Below, piece after piece: positions 1-6,395 of a DNA stretch of 6,778 nt; position 1 is the stretch's first letter, and each line of letters starts with the position of its first letter. Position numbers and translations under genes: made by a program. The stretch is taken from contig USGR01000049.1 in NCBI GenBank assembly GCA_900554165.1, positions 1 to 6,778 on the forward strand, given 5' to 3'. This DNA is from an uncultured Oscillospiraceae bacterium (GTDB taxonomy: Bacteria > Bacillota_A > Clostridia > Oscillospirales > Acutalibacteraceae). Under the pieces are notes generated by a model, which saw nothing but the letters and a program-made list of their open reading frames with translations, did not search any database and was not told the DNA's origin.

Positions 1-17
1 AATAAGATGTTTGTCAT
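1..17 (-). CDS. Possible start of the next late gene (truncated at left edge)
   Basis: An ATG at 17-15 opens a frame reading Met-Thr-Asn-Ile-Leu before the window ends. The hub stop is 51 nt upstream in the same frame and no stop lies between, so a TTG at 44 is also possible. I see no clear ribosome binding site before either. Tight gene packing makes a gene here likely, but its start and identity cannot be determined. Confidence 0.25.
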
Positions 18-68
18 AGGAATAATTTCTACGTCAAATAGCAAAATGATAAAGCTATACTGATAATA

Positions 69-1025
69 TTAGTATTTACTTGAAGTGGGCCGAAGCTCTA
101 CTTCAGTATATTCACCACTTTCGTCAATAACATATTTTACACTTGTAATAAACAAATCAGATTTATTACCAAAAGTAGTATCGTTAATGACTGCCTTTTC
201 CCAAGTAAGAAAGCTTTTATAGCCGGGTACACGTATAGTATAAAAACGGGTAGCAGCATTGTTCTTTTTAAGCTCATAATCACAAAGCTGCATATTAGCC
301 ACTTCTTCAGTGTCGGGAAAATTCATAAGCTTTCTGCGGTTTATCATTTGTGAAGCTTCGGTGGAATCGGTCGCCATTGACGTATATTCTCCGTTTACTT
401 CGCTTATACCCCACATGCTACTGTATCTTTTATATCGGTCGTCGTTGTATGACAAATATGAAAACTTAATTCCGTTGTCAGCGGAGTTTGAAAAGGTATG
501 CGTAGTGCTAAGAAAGCTAGGATTAAATACGACTAAATTATCCTCGTTGACATCCGGTGAACAGCCATATGCAAACCAGACTATAGTACCTAACGCGTCC
601 CATTCCGAATCACCCTTGTAAATTTCTGTTTTCAGCTGTGTAGAGGCATTTAAAGCCTCTTTATAATTTATGGTATATTTATTCTTTATGTAAGTTTCAA
701 AATAATCCATCACAAAAGTATTATATGGGAATTCTTTAGGAATAGCTTCATTGTCGCTTAACAAAGCGCCTCGAGATCGCGCCGTTACGTTCATATATTT
801 GCCGTCATCATCCATATAAGTATATACCTTATCAGTATATCCGGTAAAAAGTTGGCTGTAGTTATCATCGTATACATTTAAATCAAGCGCGTCTATTTTT
901 TGTGTCGTCGGAAATACAAGATTGGCAGAAGTATATGGCTCATATATCTTTTTTTGCATTACGAGCTTTATTGGATTAGTTATTTCAATATTTGAATAGT
1001 TCAAATCGGTTATCATAAATTTCAC
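69..1025 (-). CDS. Baseplate hub protein (late control gpD / PBSX XkdQ-like)
   Basis: A 318-residue protein that would form the trimeric hub at the tail tip, joining the tube to the spike. Seen: an early strand region (KLVMQKKIYEPYTSANLVFP), LFTGYTDKVYTYMDDDGKYM (59-78), the hub signature TARSRGALLSDNEAIP (81-96), and a C-terminal strand SDLFITSVKYVIDESG ahead of the terminal ELRP. These fit the gpD/gp27-like superfamily as found in XkdQ proteins. The start is GTG at 1025, overlapping the LysM gene TGA (GTGA), with AAGGAG 11 bases upstream. The ATG at 1016 is 20 bases from that site and less likely. The TAA stop at 71-69 is followed in the same frame by an open stretch to the window edge. The gene is strongly AT-rich (14 of 60 bases are G/C at 121-180), unlike the head genes. 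XkdR/XkdS-like genes would be expected beyond the left edge. Confidence 0.82.
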   Translation of the reverse strand: MKFMITDLNYSNIEITNPIKLVMQKKIYEPYTSANLVFPTTQKIDALDLNVYDDNYSQLFTGYTDKVYTYMDDDGKYMNVTARSRGALLSDNEAIPKEFPYNTFVMDYFETYIKNKYTINYKEALNASTQLKTEIYKGDSEWDALGTIVWFAYGCSPDVNEDNLVVFNPSFLSTTHTFSNSADNGIKFSYLSYNDDRYKRYSSMWGISEVNGEYTSMATDSTEASQMINRRKLMNFPDTEEVANMQLCDYELKKNNAATRFYTIRVPGYKSFLTWEKAVINDTTFGNKSDLFITSVKYVIDESGEYTEVELRPTSSKY

Positions 1026-1537
1026 TTTAAAGTCAGCTCCTTGCCGGCAGGAAGTATAGCGTCGTTAATGCTTGGATTAAGCTCAATAAGTTTTTCTACT
1101 GGTATATTGTAGGCATTGCTTATAGTCCAAATGGTTGAGCCGTTCAATGTGGTTGCGGTGTCCTGATTGGGTCCACTATAAGTAGCTTTAGTAAACACAT
1201 CTTCAATAAAAGCGAAAGAATATTTTACGCTTTGAGGCCCAGGCTCTCCTAACATGCTAAATTCAGAAAAGTAAGCGCAGTAAGTGGCAAACCCCGGAAT
1301 ATACAGTTCTTTTGGCGCACTTTCCTTAAATAGATTATATAATTTAAAGAAACTGACAAACGCACTCGTACCGTAAAATTCACCTTCGCCAGATAATATT
1401 CTTGCACTTTGACCGTAGTTTTGCAAATTAGCGCCACTGTTTGGGATAAAAAAATCTTTCAAATTTTTAGTGCATTTTAAAGTCATGTTAGTCGGATTAT
1501 TTGGCCATGTAAACGTTGCAAATTTAAGTTTGTCCAT
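1022..1537 (-). CDS. LysM-domain tail/baseplate protein (P2 gpX / PBSX XkdP role)
   Basis: A 171-residue protein with two parts. Residues about 1-115 are a phage tail domain with FTWPNNPTNMTLKC near the start, ARILSGEGEFYG (45-56) and VKYSFAFIEDVF (104-115), a pattern seen in baseplate proteins that lie beside the hub in contractile phages. Residues about 127-171 are a LysM domain: the repeat core STIWTISNAYNIPVEKLIEL followed by NPSI and PAGKELTL is unmistakable. In this setting LysM usually acts as an assembly module in the baseplate and need not bind cell wall. The ATG at 1537 has only a weak AAGAGA-type site, so initiation may be modest. The TGA overlaps the hub GTG as GTGA. The region is AT-rich compared with the head genes. 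LysM is certain; the adaptor role is inferred from synteny with the hub. Confidence 0.85.
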   Translation of the reverse strand: MDKLKFATFTWPNNPTNMTLKCTKNLKDFFIPNSGANLQNYGQSARILSGEGEFYGTSAFVSFFKLYNLFKESAPKELYIPGFATYCAYFSEFSMLGEPGPQSVKYSFAFIEDVFTKATYSGPNQDTATTLNGSTIWTISNAYNIPVEKLIELNPSINDAILPAGKELTLK

Positions 1538-1569
1538 ATCATTCTCTTTTCTGTAATATTATTATCTGT

Positions 1570-1953
1570 TTACTGCGTAATTTGCCGTTTATAGGATAAG
1601 ATTTGAATATTGTCGATTAACCGGCTGCTAATGCTGCAGGTTTCTTTTACATTTAAAAGCCGGCATTCGCTAAAAACGATATTATAATCTGGCAAGGCGA
1701 CTTTAAGAGAAAATGTTGAATCTTTATATGAATCAAAAAAGTCCTGCGCATCGCTGTCGAGCTTTAGCTGATCAAGTGTTATATTATGCTCCTCTGTATC
1801 AAAGCACAGATTATCGTAAGCTTCAAACGCGCTGCCTATATGCCGGTATGATATATGGCTGTCGACGGTTATTGACTCTATCATTCCAAGGGGCGCATCA
1901 TCTATGCTTACCAATATGTCTTTAGCGAGCACAAATTTAGCATCAGACATCAT
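1570..1953 (-). CDS. Unassigned small tail protein (possible tube or tube-initiator type)
   Basis: A 127-residue protein that I cannot assign with certainty. Seen: KFVLAKDILVSIDDAPLGMI, a strand-rich middle (HNITLDQLKLDS), a short helix (AQDFFDSYKDSTFSLKV), and strands PDYNIVFSECRLLNV and DNIQILSYKRQ. This is an all-beta plan with one helix, as in the tail-tube/gpV fold of phage tubes and tube initiators. It sits between terminator and LysM baseplate genes, the slot where tube genes occur, but it has no sheath, chaperone or tape-measure neighbours. The tandem ATGs at 1953 and 1950 are 5 and 8 bases after GGAGG (1963-1959); either may be used. A longer frame from TTG at 2058 overlaps the previous gene by over 100 nt and is rejected. 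It overlaps the previous stop by 8-11 nt. Alternatives are a gpU-like hub adaptor or a minor baseplate protein. Confidence 0.45.
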   Translation of the reverse strand: MMSDAKFVLAKDILVSIDDAPLGMIESITVDSHISYRHIGSAFEAYDNLCFDTEEHNITLDQLKLDSDAQDFFDSYKDSTFSLKVALPDYNIVFSECRLLNVKETCSISSRLIDNIQILSYKRQITQ

Positions 1954-2380
1954 CGCCACCTCCGCTCTGCGAAATGTTAAAGCACCTTGCGGATATAGAC
2001 TGTGACAGAATTTCACTTGTCGAATTATATTGTACCGACCCCGTCGAAATAGAGGCAATGCTCAAATCGGTGTCTGATAAAAGTATATCTATAGCAGAAT
2101 CGATGAGGTCGGATATATAGCTGCCGCCCATTTCAACATAGGCGTAAATTTTAATAGTAATATCTATAATTTCCGTGCTGCCAGTGACGTAGGAATCGCT
2201 TGTAGAATAGACAACATTACCCAACCCAACGTCAGAGACCCCCGCCTTTACGGCAGACACGGTAACGCATGGATAGCTTGAATATTTTTGATTTTGAGGA
2301 TATTCGCTGAATACTTCCATGTTCTGAAAAACCGTATCAGATTTTAGAAGCGTTATAATATTATTGAGATAAGCTTGCAT
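1943..2380 (-). CDS. Tail terminator / tail completion-like protein
   Basis: A 145-residue protein. Seen: an N-terminal helix (MQAYLNNIITLLKSD), the segment YSSYPCVTVSAVKAGVSD, a strand IDITIKIYAYVEMGG followed by a helix ISDLIDSAIDILLSD, and a late strand SISARCFNI. This alpha-beta arrangement fits tail-completion proteins (lambda gpU, SPP1 gp17, PBSX XkdJ types), which cap the tail tube and join it to the neck. The third place after the capsid agrees. The ATG at 2380 has TAGGAG about eight bases upstream and lies 20 nt inside the preceding gene. The C-terminus Gly-Gly-Gly-Asp-Asp-Val is encoded by the ribosome binding site and start codons of the next gene, so those residues may be dictated by the translation signal rather than by function. 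Exact family is uncertain. Confidence 0.6.
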   Translation of the reverse strand: MQAYLNNIITLLKSDTVFQNMEVFSEYPQNQKYSSYPCVTVSAVKAGVSDVGLGNVVYSTSDSYVTGSTEIIDITIKIYAYVEMGGSYISDLIDSAIDILLSDTDLSIASISTGSVQYNSTSEILSQSISARCFNISQSGGGDDV

Positions 2381-2723
2381 TGGTAACTCCTACAGAATGT
2401 TTGAGTATAGCCCAGCAGTAGCAGGGCTTGTTTTTAAAATAAATCATTTCAGAACGCCTTACTACATATTTATCACCGGATGAGTCTTCGATATATGTAT
2501 CGGCGCCCATATCGCCGAGATTATATTCGGCAGAGCCAATATATACAAAATACTTTATATTTTCATAGCCCTCAGGCTTATATGTCCCGCTTAGATACTG
2601 CCTGTTTTTGTACAGGAATGGCTGTATAAAAGCGCTGCAGCTTATTGTGCTTTCTGAGTTTATTAGCTTTATCTTGTTTCCGTATTTTTTAATAAAATAG
2701 TCCACCTGTTTAGCAGCGGTCAT
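2361..2723 (-). CDS. Head-tail stopper-like protein
   Basis: A 120-residue protein in the second connector position. Seen: an N-terminal helix (MTAAKQVDYFIKKYG) and then alternating beta strands, including KYFVYIGSAEYNLGDM, DTYIEDSSGDKYVVRRSEMI and a closing PCYCWAILK strand. A small beta-barrel with a long loop is the plan of SPP1 gp16-like and PBSX XkdH-like stoppers, which seal the channel after packaging and receive the tail. I recognise the pattern and the gene order but not a specific homologue. The ATG at 2723 has AGGAGG eight bases upstream and overlaps the previous stop by one base. The 3' end overlaps the following gene by 20 nt. Confidence 0.6.
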   Translation of the reverse strand: MTAAKQVDYFIKKYGNKIKLINSESTISCSAFIQPFLYKNRQYLSGTYKPEGYENIKYFVYIGSAEYNLGDMGADTYIEDSSGDKYVVRRSEMIYFKNKPCYCWAILKHSVGVTNASLSQ

Positions 2724-3109
2724 TATAAATCCCTCCTGCAGTCAGGTATGGCGGAAAATACAAACTCAGAGTCGGACAAAAGGTGCATAATTGGGCGCAT
2801 ATATTCCTGCTTTATGCTTTCAGCGGCGCCGATTGTATTGCCGGCGTTGTGCGTGACGGTAACGTCTCCGGCCTTAAATGATGAAGATGTATCCTGTGCT
2901 GACGATATAAGCGACATTCTATAAAAAGCGAGAGCCGCCGCGGCGCGGCATAAGGCGTCCTCATTTGCCGCAGCAGATGACGCGTCTATTAACTGAGCTT
3001 CTATTTCCTCAGCTGACGAAAGACAAAGGTCAGAATATCCCTCGGCGTCCGTCTCGGACAGGCCGCTGAACATACAAAAATTATCAAATACCTTATCGCT
3101 GTCTAACAT
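2723..3109 (-). CDS. Small head-tail connector (adaptor-like) protein
   Basis: A 128-residue protein immediately after the capsid gene, the usual place of the gp6/gp15-type adaptor that sits beneath the portal. Seen: a mainly helical N-terminal half starting MLDSDKVFDNFCMFSGLSET, an Ala/Glu-rich helix (AAANEDALCRAAAALAFYRM), then a Gly/Thr beta stretch (FKAGDVTVTHNAGNTIG) and a short C-terminal helix. This helix-helix-beta plan fits connector proteins, but no signature motif is present. The start is ATG at 3109 with AGGAGG at 3120-3115. A longer frame from TTG at 3157 would translate through the hairpin and lacks a site of its own, so I reject it. The TAA stop shares one base with the next ATG (TAATG), indicating coupled translation. 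Role is based mostly on synteny. Confidence 0.65.
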   Translation of the reverse strand: MLDSDKVFDNFCMFSGLSETDAEGYSDLCLSSAEEIEAQLIDASSAAANEDALCRAAAALAFYRMSLISSAQDTSSSFKAGDVTVTHNAGNTIGAAESIKQEYMRPIMHLLSDSEFVFSAIPDCRRDL

Positions 3110-3120
3110 AATGGCCTCCT
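3107..3120 (-). promoter_or_regulatory. Ribosome binding site fixing the connector start
   Basis: A perfect AGGAGG (3120-3115) stands five bases before ATG 3109-3107. It places the start 16 codons inside the longer open frame and just beyond the hairpin, so the hairpin is untranslated. Confidence 0.85.
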
Positions 3121-3131
3121 TTCCAAATTGA

Positions 3132-3155
3132 GCGGCAGGGGATAGCCCCTGCCGC
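3132..3155 (-). other. Perfect 10-bp GC-rich hairpin between capsid and connector genes
   Basis: On the minus-strand transcript, arm GCGGCAGGGG, loop CTAT and arm CCCCTGCCGC form a perfect stem with nine G:C pairs and one A:U. It begins 13 nt after the capsid stop codon and ends 22 nt before the connector ATG. A T run lies on the 5' side of the stem rather than the 3' side, so it is not a canonical intrinsic terminator on this strand. On the plus strand the stem is followed by A residues, so it is not one there either. A role in mRNA stability, processing or partial termination after the most abundant product is inferred. Confidence 0.75.
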
Positions 3156-3168
3156 AAAAAGATAAAAA

Positions 3169-4176
3169 TTACGCTGTAGCGAGTGAAAGAACCTTGGAAG
3201 CGTCGGTAAATATCTTTGAGAATCCGACAGTGGAGGTTATGGCGGTACGCTCTGTCTGGCAGTCTATAAGCTTGTCATATTCGACGCTGACGTCTGTAGA
3301 GACTACCATTTCAAGCGAGTATTTCTTATCAAGAGCGATAAATGTTTTTGTCGGCAGCGAGCTTGAGCATATAAGCTTTGCTCCGAGCGGAGTGCTCAGC
3401 TTGCCGGTGCCCTGGAAGTTAAGTCCCGTAAGAGGATTTTTAAACTCGTCTATGGCAAGCAGAAGCTGCATAACGTCTTTTGATACAATAATAGTATTCA
3501 TCTCATAAGGTTGCAAAGCTGTCCAAACCTTGAGTATATCGTCGTATGTAATCTTATCGGCGGTCGTAACGTTTATAATGCCGGCGGCATTGCTGTTATC
3601 GCCTGTCTTTATGATAGAAACCGCATCGTTAAGCTGCTGTAATGCGATGTTGGCGCCTATACGCTTTAATGCAACGGTAAATATGTCTATTCTCTGGAAC
3701 TTGAGAGACTCATAAGAAGCCACCAGCATGCTTCCATACTTTTTAAGATCGACAAGGCTGGGCTTTGTCGTTACGGGTGAGCTGCTTATAGTGCCGCCCT
3801 CGGTTATTTCCGTGGAAATAGAAGTGCTTATGTCGGCGCTTATGCTGCGGTAGTCTATGCCGGGTATAACCGTGACGGCGGCGGCAATGTCTTCAATATT
3901 AACTATTTCAGACATGCCCTGCTTAACAGCGCGTCTTACATATTCAGGGAAGAGTATGCTCGACTCAGATGCCGCAAAAAACTTCTGAACCATGTCTGAA
4001 TCCTTGCCGCAAACCTTTATGTCAAAACGCTTAAGCTGGCGCTGATAGGCGTCCATTCCCTCAAGCTCGGTGCCGGCATACTCTGATGATGGGTCTAACT
4101 CTTCGAGTATCTGAGAAAAGCTTTTAGAAGAGTTTGTGTACATGCTTTTAGTAAGGTTAATATTTTCGTAATTCAT
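3169..4176 (-). CDS. Major capsid protein (HK97-fold type)
   Basis: A 335-residue shell protein. It directly follows the protease and precedes the connector genes, the standard slot for the capsid. Seen: an N-terminal region with DAYQRQLKRFDIKVCGKDSD (42-61) and ESSILFPEYVRRAVKQGM (71-88), a pattern I associate with capsid proteins of clostridial myophages and prophages; a Ser/Thr-rich middle; and a C-terminal half with PLTGLNFQGTGKLSTPLGAK followed by beta-rich segments. An HK97 fold is assumed from the protease partner and synteny; it is not proven by motif. Whether the N-terminal 40-60 residues form a cleaved delta-like domain cannot be read from sequence. The ATG at 4176 follows AAAGGAGA by about seven bases, in an 18-nt gap after the protease. 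A strong hairpin follows the TAA stop and may help set capsid mRNA abundance. Confidence 0.86.
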   Translation of the reverse strand: MNYENINLTKSMYTNSSKSFSQILEELDPSSEYAGTELEGMDAYQRQLKRFDIKVCGKDSDMVQKFFAASESSILFPEYVRRAVKQGMSEIVNIEDIAAAVTVIPGIDYRSISADISTSISTEITEGGTISSSPVTTKPSLVDLKKYGSMLVASYESLKFQRIDIFTVALKRIGANIALQQLNDAVSIIKTGDNSNAAGIINVTTADKITYDDILKVWTALQPYEMNTIIVSKDVMQLLLAIDEFKNPLTGLNFQGTGKLSTPLGAKLICSSSLPTKTFIALDKKYSLEMVVSTDVSVEYDKLIDCQTERTAITSTVGFSKIFTDASKVLSLATA

Positions 4177-4194
4177 ATATATTCTCCTTTAAAA

Positions 4195-5199
4195 TTAAAT
4201 TTTAAATTCCTTATAGTCTTCTTTTTCGGCTTTTGGCCCGTACTGTGATATTTGGGGGCTTGGCGGGAACATTTTATCAATGTCGCTGTTAAATACCGAC
4301 TTAAACGCTTTCAGCTCATCGATAGACATCTTGTCGCATACGCTTTCCATGACGTCCTTTTTAAGCTCCGGCTTAGCAATTGAGCAGGATTTTAATACCT
4401 CCGCCTTAAGGTCGCGCAGATATGTCTCGCCGATGCCGGCCATATACTCCATTTTTCTGATATAATCTCCCAGCGCTTCAGCCTCAGACTTGTGAAGCAG
4501 TACGCCATTGTCATTTACCGCCGAAAGGGATTTTATAGTAGTGGCAATGTCCAAATTATCCTCTCCTTTCGCATAAGCGTTTGTCCCATAAGATTTCACA
4601 ACACCGGCTTTTGGCTGCGCCGGAACGGCTACAAACGACCATTCAAAGGCGTCGGCGGGGTTGATAAGCTCGGCATAGCACAGCTTTTTAGCGCCGTTTG
4701 ATTTGTATTGACGGCCCTTAACGTGCTTGCACTGATTGCTGCGCATGTCGTTGCCGCATATAGAGCATACCGTCTTAGCGACTGAGCAGCCAATGCTTAC
4801 CTCCTTTTTTATGCCGGCGTCGATTTCCGTGCGCAAATCCTCGTTACGGCTGGTTTTCGGCATATATGCCCTTGCTTTAAGGCGCATATAGTCCTCGCCG
4901 GTGCTTGTTTTCTTGCCGGTTACCGGCTCCACCTCACAGGCAAAAATTCTGGCCATTTGGTCCTTACCCTTCATTGAATGGTCAAATATGCCGGACTTGC
5001 CGATGTAAAGCTCGGCGAGCTTGTGAAGCGATTCTGTGGTGAACCTTTCAAAGTCCCTGTCTATCTCGTTGTCGCAGAGAATAATGGAGAAAACAAAGAC
5101 TTCATCCTTTTTAAGCTGTCTTCGCGACTGCTTGTTGATAAGCTCAAGCTCCTCGTCTGTTATTTCAGAAGCGACCTTATCAAGATATCCTTCTTTCAT
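4195..5199 (-). CDS. Prohead (head maturation) protease with C-terminal scaffold-like region
   Basis: A 334-residue protein. Residues about 33-200 match the HK97-type prohead serine protease family (S78/U35). Seen: FSIILCDNEIDRDFERF (37-53), GIFDHSM with the likely catalytic His74, KEVSIGCS with the likely nucleophile Ser135, and the closing strand AFEWSFVAVPAQP (184-196). Between Ser135 and that strand sits an insertion with C145-x2-C148-x8-C157-x-H159 and a later C174, which looks like a metal-binding knuckle. Residues about 205-334 are helical and charged, ending in YKEFKI. This region resembles an assembly scaffold that would be cleaved away in maturation. No separate scaffold gene is present, which supports a protease-scaffold fusion. 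The ATG overlaps the portal TGA (ATGA), with GGAGG 10 nt upstream. The next gene is the capsid, the expected substrate and partner. The protease assignment is firm; the scaffold role is inferred from position and composition. Confidence 0.88.
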   Translation of the reverse strand: MKEGYLDKVASEITDEELELINKQSRRQLKKDEVFVFSIILCDNEIDRDFERFTTESLHKLAELYIGKSGIFDHSMKGKDQMARIFACEVEPVTGKKTSTGEDYMRLKARAYMPKTSRNEDLRTEIDAGIKKEVSIGCSVAKTVCSICGNDMRSNQCKHVKGRQYKSNGAKKLCYAELINPADAFEWSFVAVPAQPKAGVVKSYGTNAYAKGEDNLDIATTIKSLSAVNDNGVLLHKSEAEALGDYIRKMEYMAGIGETYLRDLKAEVLKSCSIAKPELKKDVMESVCDKMSIDELKAFKSVFNSDIDKMFPPSPQISQYGPKAEKEDYKEFKI

Positions 5200-6380
5200 T
5201 CAGTCTGGCCCTCCGTTTCTAATAGCTTTTCTTCAATTTCACGTGCTTGCATAGTGAGCAGCTGCGCACGCGCCATCTCAACTTCATCCTGAAGGTTGAT
5301 GTTGTCCCACTCTATAGATATCTCACTGCTGTAGCCGTTAAGGCGCAGCCAGATATCGCAGATTTTATGGATAATGGGGTTGAGCATCCGGCGGTAGGCT
5401 TCAAGCTCGCTTGTTAAAATATCCGCCTGCTGGCTGCTCATTTTTTCAGTAGTGGACCAGCTCAGCCCAAGCATAAACGGCGGGATGCCGGTTTTTGCAA
5501 CTATCTGCTCTAACATGTGCTTTACCGGCACAGACGAATCAAGAATTTGGTTGTCAGAGCCGATTACTCTAATCTGCACATCTCCGACAGATATAAAGTC
5601 CTTGACGCTGCCGGGTTGCATTGCATTTGACCACTCCTGAGCAATCTGCATAGCGCGGTTTTTGGCGGCCGCCTTGTCGAGCTGCGTTTCCGGCTTATAG
5701 GTAACGGCATAACGCAGATTACCAAACCGCTCGAAATTCATGCCTATAGTGTTGAATATCTTGAGCAGTATAGCGCTCACAAACGGCAGACTTCTAAGAA
5801 GCGACGTCCCATAAACACTGCCGGGGTCGGGGTTGAGCGCCGACAGCAGTATAAGACTTTGATATTTTACCGGGACAGCGCGTCCATCTTCTCTGCGGCA
5901 GACGGTGGCTTGAAGCGGTCCGCTTTTAATAATGTCCACATCGTGCAGCGGGACGTTGTAAAGCGCGCCGATTGTGTCGCGGCGGCAGCTGGGTACAATT
6001 TCGCCCACGGCCGTTCCGAAAGTTATAAGCTGGTCAAGATAGGTGTCTAAAAATGCGTTTATTCCTATTCCGGTGCCGCCTACCTGTACCGTGTCGAGGA
6101 AATGCTTAAGCTCGGCCGTCGTATCATCATCATCGCATTTAACCTGAAATCCGCCGACCAGCCTGACTATCTTAGAAATGGCCGCGTCAATTATCGGCAC
6201 GGCTTCGCGTATAGATGCATACAGCCGCCTTTCAGGGCCGGACAGCGGTATATATCCGTCTAAGTCGTGAAAGGGGTGGGAGATAGGTCTCGCCGTTTGG
6301 ACGGCAGAGCACTCGACTTCATCACAGGCAGCCGCCTTTGCAGGGTCGGCATTTCTGGACAAAAATTTTAGTAAGCCCAC
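5196..6380 (-). CDS. Phage portal protein
   Basis: A 394-residue portal subunit, expected to form the dodecameric ring at one capsid vertex through which DNA is packaged and to which the neck attaches. Seen: an acidic patch after the N-terminal region (CDDDD, about 82-86); NPDPGSVYGTSLLRSLP at about 183-199, the conserved Gly/Ser wing segment; ERFGNLRYAVTY at about 217-228; and the stem/crown region with TGIPPFMLGLSWSTTEKMSS (about 297-316) leading into a long helix. The length is near the usual 380-450 residues for HK97/PBSX-type portals. The start is GTG at 6378-6380, seven bases after a perfect AGGAGG (6388-6393). No in-frame ATG occurs near the N-terminus. An out-of-frame ATG begins two bases upstream. 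The TGA stop overlaps the next gene's ATG as ATGA, suggesting translational coupling with the protease. Immediate placement after terminase supports the call. Confidence 0.93.
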   Translation of the reverse strand: MGLLKFLSRNADPAKAAACDEVECSAVQTARPISHPFHDLDGYIPLSGPERRLYASIREAVPIIDAAISKIVRLVGGFQVKCDDDDTTAELKHFLDTVQVGGTGIGINAFLDTYLDQLITFGTAVGEIVPSCRRDTIGALYNVPLHDVDIIKSGPLQATVCRREDGRAVPVKYQSLILLSALNPDPGSVYGTSLLRSLPFVSAILLKIFNTIGMNFERFGNLRYAVTYKPETQLDKAAAKNRAMQIAQEWSNAMQPGSVKDFISVGDVQIRVIGSDNQILDSSVPVKHMLEQIVAKTGIPPFMLGLSWSTTEKMSSQQADILTSELEAYRRMLNPIIHKICDIWLRLNGYSSEISIEWDNINLQDEVEMARAQLLTMQAREIEEKLLETEGQTE

Positions 6381-6393
6381 ATATTTACCTCCT
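6368..6393 (-). promoter_or_regulatory. Portal ribosome binding site with competing ATG/GTG starts
   Basis: AGGAGG lies at 6393-6388. It is followed by an ATG at 6382-6380 (5 nt spacing) and the portal GTG at 6380-6378 (7 nt spacing), sharing one base. The ATG frame reads Met-Trp-Ala-Tyr and stops at TAA (6370-6368). The GTG frame gives the portal. The site therefore decides the portal start and may lower its initiation rate. The competition is inferred from layout only. Confidence 0.6.
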
Positions 6394-6395
6394 GT

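Noticed and set aside
310..621. Plus-strand open frame of 103 codons opposite the hub gene
   Set aside because: It lies wholly antisense to a well-supported gene and has no recognisable protein features, so it is a shadow frame. The same holds for the other plus-strand frames, including 3194-3508 and 4978-5292.
642..660. Inverted repeat AGAGGC / GCCTCT with a 7-nt spacer
   Set aside because: It has only a 6-bp stem inside the hub coding sequence with no U tract in the transcript direction. Such short repeats are expected by chance.
1954..2058. N-terminal extension of the small tail gene from TTG at 2058
   Set aside because: It would overlap the terminator-like gene by 116 nt and has basic, unlikely protein content, while GGAGG sits just before ATG 1953/1950.
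3110..3157. N-terminal extension of the connector from TTG at 3157
   Set aside because: It would translate through the hairpin, has no ribosome binding site and leaves the perfect AGGAGG before ATG 3109 unexplained.
3132..3160. Hairpin as an intrinsic terminator
   Set aside because: On the transcribed strand the T run precedes the stem instead of following it, and on the plus strand the stem is followed by A residues.
4915..4927. Near-palindrome GCCGG-TTA-CCGGC
   Set aside because: It has a five-base stem within the protease coding region and no supporting context such as an att site or operator pair.
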